A DNA stretch of 64,000 bases from Frateuria_A yonginensis (GTDB taxonomy: Bacteria > Pseudomonadota > Gammaproteobacteria > Xanthomonadales > Rhodanobacteraceae): positions 310,001 through 374,000 of the forward strand of contig NZ_JBBBNY010000001.1 of assembly GCF_037137055.1 (NCBI RefSeq), written 5' to 3'. The notes below the pieces were generated by a model. The model had not been told where the DNA came from. It saw only the letters and a list, made by a program, of their open reading frames with translations, and ran no database searches. This document shows positions 10,126-19,540 of the stretch, in pieces (position 1 is the first letter of the stretch; the number at the start of each line of letters is the position of its first letter). Made by a program: the position numbers and the translations under genes.

Positions 10126-10585
10126 GGGCGCCGGCAAAGCCGAGCTGGCGCCAGGCTTCGTAGACCGCGACGGCCACCGTGTTCGAGAGGTTCAGGCTGC
10201 GGCTGTCCGGCCGCATCGGCAGGCGCAGGCGCCGCTCGGGCGGGATCGCTTCCAGCACCTCGGCCGGCAGCCCGGCGGTCTCGCAGCCGAACAGCAGCGC
10301 ATCCCACTCGACGAAACGCGCCTCGACGTGGGCCACCCGGCCGCGGGTGGAGAACGCGAACACGCGCGGCTGGCCCAGCGCGGCCAGGCAGCTGTCCAGG
10401 TCGTCGTGTACCGCCACGCGGGCGTACTCGTGGTAATCCAGTCCGGCGCGGCGCAGACGGGCGTCGTCCAGCGCGAAGCCGAGCGGGCGGATCAGGTGCA
10501 GCGAGGCGCCGGTATTGGCGCACAGCCGGATCGCGTTGCCAGTGTTCGGCGGGATCTCGGGCCGGTGGAGGATGACGTGCAGCAT
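10121..10585 (-). CDS. trmL: tRNA (cytidine(34)-2'-O)-methyltransferase TrmL
   Basis: 154 aa, the length of TrmL. It is a SPOUT-fold methyltransferase that 2'-O-methylates the wobble base of tRNA-Leu isoacceptors. Motifs are the N-terminal HRPEIPPNTGNAIRLCANTG, the central LLFGCETAGLP, and the knot-forming LPMRPDSRSLNLSNTVAVAV. The start MLHVILHRPE is canonical; the longer reading frame to 10669 adds only low-complexity sequence. The stop codon is embedded in a REP-like palindrome. Confidence 0.95.
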   Translation of the reverse strand: MLHVILHRPEIPPNTGNAIRLCANTGASLHLIRPLGFALDDARLRRAGLDYHEYARVAVHDDLDSCLAALGQPRVFAFSTRGRVAHVEARFVEWDALLFGCETAGLPAEVLEAIPPERRLRLPMRPDSRSLNLSNTVAVAVYEAWRQLGFAGAL

Positions 10586-10637
10586 CCGCCCATTATCCCG
10601 CCTGCGGCCCGCGTGCGGGCACAGGCGGCATCGGCGC

Positions 10638-10838
10638 TCAGCCGTCCTGGCGCGGGCACACCACGCCATCGGGCGGCAGCATGCAGGTCCCCGGCGTGGC
10701 CAGCAGGGCGCCGAGCTTGCTGTTGGCGGCCAGCTGCACCGCCTGCGGCGAGGCGCTGAGCATGCCGCCGAGCACCAGTCCGCAGGCGAGCAGGCAGGCG
10801 ACGAAAAGGCTGCGCAGCAACAGGGTTTCGAATTTCAT
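10638..10838 (-). CDS. Small single-pass membrane or exported protein, unknown function
   Basis: 66 aa. The N-terminal hydrophobic segment (LLLRSLFVACLLACGLVLGG, about residues 6-25) is an anchor or signal peptide. The rest is a short polar tail with two Cys (CMLPPDGVVC). A clear ribosome-binding site, GGAG, lies 8 bases before the ATG at 10838. The in-frame extension to 11000 is not supported. I do not recognise the family. It sits alone between trmL and the divergent M16 protease. Confidence 0.55.
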   Translation of the reverse strand: MKFETLLLRSLFVACLLACGLVLGGMLSASPQAVQLAANSKLGALLATPGTCMLPPDGVVCPRQDG

Positions 10839-11095
10839 GGCGTCATCTCCGGGGTGGGTCCTGCCGGTCTGTTGGCAAGCCTCGTGCCATCGCGGCAGGG
10901 CGCCGGAAATGGCGCGGTTGAGCCATCCCGACGGAGCCGGGCGGTGCCGCCGGTGTGTCCGCGGACGCTCGCCATCCGCCAGCGGACAGCCCGCGGACAA
11001 CGCGGCGCGGACACACCCCTGCCATGGGTCCGGTTGCGCCCGCCGCGCGCGGGAGACTAGCCTCGCCGCTTACCCGTGAGACAGGAGGTTGCACC

Positions 11096-13951
11096 ATGGC
11101 ACACACGTTCCCGGCGCGCGCCGCGCTTGCCCTCGCCCTCGCCGCAGGGCTGGGTTTCGTCGGCGCGCCGGCACCGGCCGCCGCCCGTGTGGCGGCGCAG
11201 GCCCAGCAGATTCCCGAGCTGGCCTACCAGCGCTTCACCCTGCCCAACGGCCTGACCGTGGTGGTGCACGAGGATCACAAGGCGCCGGTGGTGGCGGTGA
11301 GCGTGTGGTACCACGTCGGCTCCTCCTACGAGCCCAAGGGCAAGACCGGCTTCGCGCACCTGTTCGAGCACCTGATGTTCCAGGGCTCGGAGAACCACAA
11401 GGACGAGTACTTCAAGCCGTTCGAGCTGGCCGGCGCCACCGACCAGAACGGCACCACCTGGCTCGATCGCACCAACTACTTCGAGACGGTGCCCACCACC
11501 GCGCTGGACATGGCGCTGTGGATGGAATCCGACCGCATGGGCCACCTGCTCGGCGCGATCGGCCAGAAGGAACTGGACGAGCAGCGCGGCGTGGTGCAGA
11601 ACGAGAAGCGCCAGGACGAGAACCAGCCCTACGGACGCGTCAGCGAGCTGATCCAGGCCGAGGCCTTCCCCGCCAACCACCCCTACCACCACGACACCAT
11701 CGGCTCGATGGCCGACCTGAACGCGGCCTCGCTGGCCGACGTCAAGCAATGGTTCCGCGACTACTACGGCGCGGCCAACACGGTGGTGGTGCTCGCCGGC
11801 GACATCACGCCGGCGCAGGCGAAGGAGAAGATGCTCAAGTACTTCGGCGACATCGGCCCGGGCCCGCGCGTGCCGCGGCCGCAGCCGTGGGTGGCGCCGC
11901 GCGCGACCTCCACCCGCGGCACGATGACCGACAACGTGGCGCAGGCGCGCATCTACCGCGAATGGAACGTGCCCTCGCGCACCGACCTCTCGATCAACCA
12001 GTTGCAGCTCGCCGCCGCGGTGCTCGGCGGCGGCAAGACCTCGCGGCTGTACCAGCGTCTGGTCTACAAGGACAAGCTGGCCGACGACGTCTCCGTCGAC
12101 ATCGAGCAGCACGTGCTGGCCAGCCTGTTCGAGCTGCAGGTGGACGTGAAGAAGGGCGTCGACCCGGCGAAGGTCGAGGCCGCGGTGGCGGACGAATGGG
12201 CCCGGTTCCTGCGCGAAGGCCCGACCGTCGACGAGCTGGAGCGCGTCAAGACCAGCATACGCGCCGACTTCGTGCGTGGCCTGGAGCGCGTCAACACGCA
12301 GGCGGCGATCCTCGCCGAAGGCCAGCTCTACCAGGATGACCCGGGTGCCTACCTGAAGGACTTCGACGCGCTGATGGCCGCCACCCCGGCCAGCGTCAAG
12401 GCGGCCGCCAACCGCTGGATCGCCCGCGGCGACTACACGCTGACGGTGGTGCCGGGCAAGGTGGAGGAGACCGACTTCGCCACCGCCGCCGGGCGCCCCG
12501 CCCTGCCGGGCAAGCCTGCGCCCAGACTCTCGCCCGCGGGCGACTACCGCACCGTGCCCAGCACGGTGGACCGCAGCAAGGGTGTGCCGCAGGTGACCGA
12601 GTTCCCGGGCCTCACCTTCCCGACCCTGCAACACGGCAAGCTCGCCAACGGCATCGAGGTGACCCTGGCCGAGCGGCACGAGGTGCCGGCGGTGCAGGTG
12701 CAGCTGCTGTTCGACGCCGGTTACGCCGCCGACCAGGGTCGCAAGCTCGGCACTTCGAGCTTCACCATGGCGATGCTCGATGAAGGCACCAGGGATCTCG
12801 ACTCGGTGGAGATCGCCAAGCGCGAGCAGCGTCTGGGTGCCGAGATCGACAGCGGGTGCGGGCTGGACTTCTGCAACGTCTCGCTCAACGCACTGGACGA
12901 CAAGCTGACGCCTTCGTTGGCGCTGTTCGCCGACATCGTGCGCAATCCGGCGTTCCGCGACGACGACGTGGCACGCCTGCGCGGGCAGTGGCTGGCGCGC
13001 ATCGCGCAGGAGAAGAGCCGGCCGATCGGCATCGCCCTGCGCACCCTGCCGCCGCTGCTCTACGGCGAGGGACATGCCTATGCGATCCCCTTCACCGGGT
13101 CGGGCACGGTGCATTCGATCACCTCGCTCGACGTGAACGACATGCGGCGCTTCATGGGCGACTTCATCCGCCCGGACAACGTGAAGATCCTGGTCGCCGG
13201 CGACACCACGCTGGACAAGATCATTCCGCAGCTGGACCAGGTGTTCGGTGACTGGAAGCCGGGCGCCGGCAAGGTGCCGACCAAGAACCTGGCCCGGGTG
13301 GCCGCGCCCGCACACTCGCGCGTGTACCTGATCGACCGCCCGGGGGCGCAGCAGAGTCTGATCCTCGCCGGTGGCCTGGCGCCATCGACCAAGGTGGGCA
13401 ACAACCTGGCCATCGAGACCATGAACGGCGCGTTCGGCGGCACCTTCACCTCGCGCCTGAACATGAACCTGCGCGAGGACAAGCACTGGGCCTACGGCGC
13501 CTTCAGCTTCCTGCCCGACGCGCTGGGCCAGCGCCCGTTCCTGATGTACGCGCCGGTGCAGACCGACAAGACCGGGCCGTCGGCAGCGGAGATCCTCGCC
13601 GAGGCGCGCGGCGTGGTCGGCCCGCATCCGCTCACACCGCCCGAGATCGCCAAGATCAAGGACGGTGCCGTGCGCAGCCTGCCGGGCGAATACCAGACCA
13701 CCTCGGCGGTGATGGGCGCGCTGCAGGAGATCACCCTGTACGACCGCCCCGACGACTGGGTGCAGACCGAGAAGGCGCGCATCGAGGCGCTCAAGGATCC
13801 GCAGGTGCAGGCCGCGGCCGAGGAGGTGATCCACCCGGATCACCTGACCTGGGTGATCGTCGGCGACCTCAAGAAGATCGAACAACCGGTCCGGGCGCTG
13901 AACCTGGGCCAGGTGCAGGTCCTGGACGCCGACGGCAAGCCGGCGAAGTAG
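11096..13951 (+). CDS. Secreted/periplasmic M16 zinc metallopeptidase (two-domain, pitrilysin type)
   Basis: 951 aa with a signal peptide (cleavage probably after PAPAAA, near residue 30). The inverted zinc motif HxxEH is HLFEH at residues 88-92, and a distal Glu follows in the ELDEQRGVVQNEKRQ block. The second half (from about residue 510, TLQHGKLANGIEVTLAERHE) repeats the M16 fold without the zinc motif, as is normal for fused M16 proteins. It should degrade peptides in the periplasm or outside the cell. Start ATG 11096 is preceded by AGGAGG (11083-11088) at good spacing. A GC hairpin follows the stop. Confidence 0.92.
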   Translation: MAHTFPARAALALALAAGLGFVGAPAPAAARVAAQAQQIPELAYQRFTLPNGLTVVVHEDHKAPVVAVSVWYHVGSSYEPKGKTGFAHLFEHLMFQGSENHKDEYFKPFELAGATDQNGTTWLDRTNYFETVPTTALDMALWMESDRMGHLLGAIGQKELDEQRGVVQNEKRQDENQPYGRVSELIQAEAFPANHPYHHDTIGSMADLNAASLADVKQWFRDYYGAANTVVVLAGDITPAQAKEKMLKYFGDIGPGPRVPRPQPWVAPRATSTRGTMTDNVAQARIYREWNVPSRTDLSINQLQLAAAVLGGGKTSRLYQRLVYKDKLADDVSVDIEQHVLASLFELQVDVKKGVDPAKVEAAVADEWARFLREGPTVDELERVKTSIRADFVRGLERVNTQAAILAEGQLYQDDPGAYLKDFDALMAATPASVKAAANRWIARGDYTLTVVPGKVEETDFATAAGRPALPGKPAPRLSPAGDYRTVPSTVDRSKGVPQVTEFPGLTFPTLQHGKLANGIEVTLAERHEVPAVQVQLLFDAGYAADQGRKLGTSSFTMAMLDEGTRDLDSVEIAKREQRLGAEIDSGCGLDFCNVSLNALDDKLTPSLALFADIVRNPAFRDDDVARLRGQWLARIAQEKSRPIGIALRTLPPLLYGEGHAYAIPFTGSGTVHSITSLDVNDMRRFMGDFIRPDNVKILVAGDTTLDKIIPQLDQVFGDWKPGAGKVPTKNLARVAAPAHSRVYLIDRPGAQQSLILAGGLAPSTKVGNNLAIETMNGAFGGTFTSRLNMNLREDKHWAYGAFSFLPDALGQRPFLMYAPVQTDKTGPSAAEILAEARGVVGPHPLTPPEIAKIKDGAVRSLPGEYQTTSAVMGALQEITLYDRPDDWVQTEKARIEALKDPQVQAAAEEVIHPDHLTWVIVGDLKKIEQPVRALNLGQVQVLDADGKPAK

Positions 13952-13960
13952 CGCGTACCC

Positions 13961-13982
13961 GCTCCCCCGCACGCGGGGGAGC
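13961..13982. terminator. Perfect GC hairpin after the M16 protease
   Basis: Stem of 9-10 pairs (GCTCCCCCG / CGGGGGAGC) with a minimal loop, 9 bases after the stop. There is no following T-run, so it may be a transcript-end stabiliser rather than a full intrinsic terminator. Confidence 0.45.
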
Positions 13983-13991
13983 GTCCCTCCG

Positions 13992-14065
13992 GTAGGAGCT
14001 TGCTCGCGGTGCTCTGCTGAGGGCTCGCCGTTGGGCAGATCCATCGCGAGCAAGCTCGCTCCTGC
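13992..14065. repeat. REP pair downstream of the M16 protease
   Basis: Left unit GTAGGAGCTTGCTCGCGGTG and right unit CATCGCGAGCAAGCTCGCTC face each other around a spacer of about 30 bases. Confidence 0.8.
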
Positions 14066-14162
14066 AACGCCCGGCGGGCGGCGCCACGCTCGCACGAGAG
14101 AGGCCTTTGCCTCGCCCTTGCTCTACGATGGAGCCTTCCCGATCCGTCCGGAGCCTCTCCCC

Positions 14163-14567
14163 ATGCGCAAAACCGTCTTCCTGCTCGCTCCCGTCCTGCT
14201 GCTCGGCGCCTGCACCTGGGGCATCACCCTCGACGACGCCGGCAAGCAGGTGCGTACCGCCTGGAACGGCGACGTCTCGCAGTGCCGCGACCTGGGCAAG
14301 GTCACCGTCTCGGTGATGGACCACGTCGGCCCGGTGGATCGCAATGACATCAAGGTGCGCGACGAACTGGAAGTAATGGCGCGCAACGAGGCGGCCAAGA
14401 TGCACGCCGACACCGTCAAGCCGCTGGGCGAGCCGGTCGACGGCGAACAGGCCTGGGGCGCCTACCAGTGCGGCAGCGCGCGCCCGGCCTCGGCCACGCA
14501 GCCGGCCACGCAGCCGGCGCCCGCCGCCAGCGATGGCGTTCAGACCTACCCGATCCAGGGCAGCTGA
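14163..14567 (+). CDS. DUF4156-type lipoprotein
   Basis: 134 aa. The signal peptide ends in a lipobox, LLLGAC, so Cys18 should be lipidated. The mature part carries the DUF4156 pattern: a conserved Cys (QCRDLGKV), an LxVMARNEAAKMHAD-like helix, and a terminal YQCG. The C-terminus is an Ala/Thr/Pro-rich tail with a TQPA repeat. Family members are small envelope lipoproteins of unknown function (E. coli YjeI belongs here). The start is the ATG opening a normal signal peptide. Confidence 0.8.
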   Translation: MRKTVFLLAPVLLLGACTWGITLDDAGKQVRTAWNGDVSQCRDLGKVTVSVMDHVGPVDRNDIKVRDELEVMARNEAAKMHADTVKPLGEPVDGEQAWGAYQCGSARPASATQPATQPAPAASDGVQTYPIQGS

Positions 14568-14787
14568 GCGCCTGTCACGCCTGCGCCCCGAACCAGCCGG
14601 GGCAATCCATGCACTGCCGGAAACGCACCTGCGCCTGAGGCGCGGTGCCTGCCTTCCGTGCGCCTGCGTATGCCCCTGCGATAGCCAGCGCGCGCCGTTC
14701 GGGCGAAAATGGCCGTCTTGTCTTTCCTTCGCGGTGCGGCCTCGTCCGCGCTTCCCGCATGCCTTTGCACGAGAGGTCACGCAGACG

Positions 14788-17022
<2,235 letters not shown>

Positions 17023-17028
17023 ACGCAC

Positions 17029-17056
17029 AGGGCGCCCCCGGGCGCCCTTTGCTTTC
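17029..17056 (+). terminator. Intrinsic terminator of icd
   Basis: Inverted repeat AGGGCGCC (17029-17036) / GGCGCCCT (17041-17048) with a short C-rich loop, followed by the T-rich tract TTTGCTTT, 7 bases after the stop. Confidence 0.85.
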
Positions 17057-17110
17057 CTGCGGCGGGAGCGGCGCCGTACGATGGCACGCACCACGGAAGG
17101 GCCCCCGGCC

Positions 17111-18160
17111 ATGCGCGTTCCCTGCTTCCTCGTCCTCGCGATGTTCGCCCTGGCCGCCGCCGGACAGGTCGTGCCCGCGGCGACGGGTTCGGTCACCACC
17201 CTGGCGCCCGTGCGGGTCAGCGGCGAGCAGCCGGGCCCCGGCCTGTGGAAGGTGAGCTCGCCCGCAGGCCACGTGCTGTGGGTGCTGGGCACGCTCGATC
17301 CGCTGCCGCGCGGCATGCAGTGGGAGTCCCGCGAGGTGCGCGAGCGCCTGGCTCAGTCGAAGGAGCTGCTGCGCGAGCCCGGCCTCAAGCTGGACGCGCA
17401 CCTGGGCTTCTTCGGATCGCTGGCGTTGCTGCCGCGGCTGATCGGCATCCGCAACAACCCCGACGGCGCGCGGCTCGCCGACGTGGTGCCGCCGGCCACC
17501 TACGCGCGCTGGCTGGTGCTCAAGGCGCGCTACATCGGCCGCAGCGGCAAGGTGGAGAAGTGGCGGCCGCTGTTCGCCGGTTTCCGCCTGTACGAGGCGG
17601 CCATCGAGCGCATCGGCCTGGACCGCAAGGGCGTGGTGCCGCTGCTGGTGGGCGCGGCCAGGCAGGCCGGCATCCCGTCCACCTCCACCGCCTACCGGGT
17701 GACCGTGGAGGATCCCAAGGCGCTGGTGAAGGATTTCAAGCGCGAACGGCTTGACGACGTGGCCTGCTTCGAGGCCATGCTCGACCGTGTCGACGTCGAC
17801 CTGGCGCGGATGAGCGAGCGCGCCAGCGCCTGGGCGAGCGGCGACCTGGACACGCTGCGCCGGCTCTCCGGTACCTCCGCCGACGTGCCGTGCGCCGACG
17901 CGGTCAGCGAGGCGGGTTTCGCCCGCCGGCTCGGGCTGGGCGACCTCGAAGGCAAGGTGCGCGAGGCCTGGCTGGCGCAGGCCCGGCGCGCGCTCGCGGA
18001 CGACGCCAGCAGCTTCGCCCTGTTGCCGATCGACCAGGCGCTGCGGCCGGACGGCTACCTCGCCGCGCTCGTGGCGGAGGGCTACACGGTCCAGCCGCCG
18101 GACGGCGACGGGCCGACCGACGAGGCCGGACCGGCCGGGACCGCCTCCGCCGGCCGGTAG
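17111..18160 (+). CDS. TraB/GumN-family protein
   Basis: 349 aa with an N-terminal signal peptide (RVPCFLVLAMFALAAAGQVV). The TraB/GumN pattern is seen in WKVSSPAGHVLWVLGTLDPLPRG; the family usually has HxxGT(H/M)H, here reduced to VLGTLDPLP. Conserved ALLPIDQALRP near the C-terminus corresponds to the second family block (usually VGxxHLxG), also degenerate. Family members resemble erythromycin-esterase/EreA-ChaN-like folds with proposed metal-dependent protease activity. Loss of both His blocks suggests an inactive or divergent member. Start ATG 17111 gives a normal signal peptide; the ATG at 17081 is an alternative. Confidence 0.75.
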   Translation: MRVPCFLVLAMFALAAAGQVVPAATGSVTTLAPVRVSGEQPGPGLWKVSSPAGHVLWVLGTLDPLPRGMQWESREVRERLAQSKELLREPGLKLDAHLGFFGSLALLPRLIGIRNNPDGARLADVVPPATYARWLVLKARYIGRSGKVEKWRPLFAGFRLYEAAIERIGLDRKGVVPLLVGAARQAGIPSTSTAYRVTVEDPKALVKDFKRERLDDVACFEAMLDRVDVDLARMSERASAWASGDLDTLRRLSGTSADVPCADAVSEAGFARRLGLGDLEGKVREAWLAQARRALADDASSFALLPIDQALRPDGYLAALVAEGYTVQPPDGDGPTDEAGPAGTASAGR

Positions 18161-18167
18161 GCGCGGC

Positions 18168-19115
18168 TCACTCCGCGCTGGCCTGATCGATCGTGGCGAT
18201 CTCGTCCGGCGTCAGTCGAAGGTCCACCGCGCCCATGAGTTCGCGCAACTGCGCCACGCTGGTGGCGCCGGCGATCGGCGCGGTGAGCCCGGGCCGCGCC
18301 ATCAGCCAGGCCAGCGCGACCTGTGCCGGGCTGGCGCCATGCGCTGCGGCGACGCGGTCCAGCGCGGCCAGGATGCCCAGTCCGCGTGCGTCGAGGTACT
18401 TGCGCACGCTGGCGCCGCGGGTCGCACTCTTGGCCAGGTCCGCCTCGCTGCGGTACTTGCCCGTGAGGAAGCCGCTGGCCAGTGCGTAGTAGCTGATCAC
18501 GCCGACCTGCTCGCGACGCACCAGCGGCTCGAGCGAGCGCTCGTAGCCGGCGCGACGCACCAGGTTGTACTCCGGCTGCAGCGTCTCGTAGCGCGGCAGG
18601 CCGTGCCGGGCGGAGACCTGCAGCGCCTCTTCGAAGCGGTCGGCCGTGTAGTTGGAAGCGCCGATGGCGCGCACCTTGCCCTCCTCGATCAGCCGGCCGA
18701 ACGCGCCCAGTGTCTCGGCCAGCGGCACCGAGGCGTCGTCCTCGTGCGCCTGGTACAGGTCGATGCAGTCCACCTGCAGCCGCCGCAGCGAGCCTTCCAC
18801 CGCCTGCCGGATGTTGACCGGCGACAGGCCGGGCTGCTCGGCCCACTTGGCCACCTTGGTGGCGATCACCACCCGGTCGCGCTTGCCGCTGGCCCTGAGC
18901 CAGCGGCCGATGATCGTCTCCGATTCGCCGCCGCGGTTGCCCGGCGCCCAGGCGGAATAGACGTCCGCCGTGTCGATCAGGTTGAAGCCGGCGTCGACGA
19001 AGGCGTCGAGCAGCTCGAAGGAGCGTTTCTCGTCCACGCTCCAGCCGAACACGTTGCCGCCGAAGGCGAGCGGCGCCACGGCGAGCGGGGAACGACCAAG
19101 GGGGCGGTATTCCAT
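18168..19115 (-). CDS. Aldo/keto reductase
   Basis: 315 aa TIM-barrel oxidoreductase. The catalytic tetrad is visible: Asp48 and Tyr53 (LIDTADVYS), Lys87 (IATKVAKW) and His124 (LYQAHEDD). NADP-binding residues lie near the C-terminus (IAGATSVAQLREL). Overall similarity is to the YakC/Tas-like AKR group that reduces aldehydes of unknown identity. Start MEYRPLGRSP at 19115 is supported by GAGGAG five bases upstream; the longer frame to 19205 is not. It is convergent with the TraB/GumN gene. Confidence 0.92.
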   Translation of the reverse strand: MEYRPLGRSPLAVAPLAFGGNVFGWSVDEKRSFELLDAFVDAGFNLIDTADVYSAWAPGNRGGESETIIGRWLRASGKRDRVVIATKVAKWAEQPGLSPVNIRQAVEGSLRRLQVDCIDLYQAHEDDASVPLAETLGAFGRLIEEGKVRAIGASNYTADRFEEALQVSARHGLPRYETLQPEYNLVRRAGYERSLEPLVRREQVGVISYYALASGFLTGKYRSEADLAKSATRGASVRKYLDARGLGILAALDRVAAAHGASPAQVALAWLMARPGLTAPIAGATSVAQLRELMGAVDLRLTPDEIATIDQASAE

Positions 19116-19209
19116 GGGGACTCCTCGAAAGCGAAGAGTCCCGAGATTGGAGCGCGGCCCGGGCGAATCAAGCCGATCCCGTGCGCGATCCGGGCGATCG
19201 TGCACGGGG

Positions 19210-19386
19210 CTAGATGATCAGCCCGGCGCGAACCGCCGCACGCCAGCGCAACATGGGCGCCATCGGCCTGGCGTTGCGTGCGGGCGTGCGGCGCCCGCGG
19301 GACGGTGGAGCGTCCTCGCCCCAGCGCAGGTCGGCGGGCGGGACATGGCCGTGCAGGTACAGCAACTGCTTCCAGAGCGGTTTCAT
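19210..19386 (-). CDS. Short basic protein of 58 aa, unknown
   Basis: 58 codons with ATG 19386 and stop TAG 19210-19212. It begins MKPLWKQLLYLHGHVPPADL and continues basic and Arg-rich, with three Trp in all. A good ribosome-binding site, GGAG, lies 6 bases before the ATG. It is on the same strand as the aldo/keto reductase (94 bases upstream of it) and divergent from the GH3 glycosidase. I do not recognise a characterised family. The LYLHGHVPP stretch looks like real protein rather than random reading. Confidence 0.5.
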   Translation of the reverse strand: MKPLWKQLLYLHGHVPPADLRWGEDAPPSRGRRTPARNARPMAPMLRWRAAVRAGLII

Positions 19387-19540
19387 GGGGAACTCCGGTG
19401 GGGTTGTTGCTTTGGGGTGTGCTCAAGGTACGCCCGCACCGGGCCGCCAAAAAGCGATATATTCGCAAGGCAGACTTGACTGGAATTCAACACGACAGCC
19501 GGGCGGTCCCGGACCGCCTGGCTGCCGAAGGACGTTGCGG
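19387..19540. promoter_or_regulatory. Divergent control region upstream of the GH3 glycosidase
   Basis: An AT-richer gap that contains the dyad TTGA-N7-TCAA (19476-19490, with an internal GAATTC) and GCGATATATTCGC (19453-19465), a near-palindrome. The first has the 15-base size of LysR-type half-site pairs and fits the LysR gene co-encoded with the glycosidase. No full promoter is confidently assigned. Confidence 0.45.

Noticed and set aside
11057..14095. 1012-codon open frame on the minus strand
   Set aside because: It is the antisense shadow of the M16 protease; His/Arg/Val/Gly-rich composition, no ribosome-binding site and no recognisable domain.
14533..14787. N-terminal extension of icd by 85 codons
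   Set aside because: The family start MSQAPKILYTL aligns at 14788, and the extension is Arg/Pro-rich noise.
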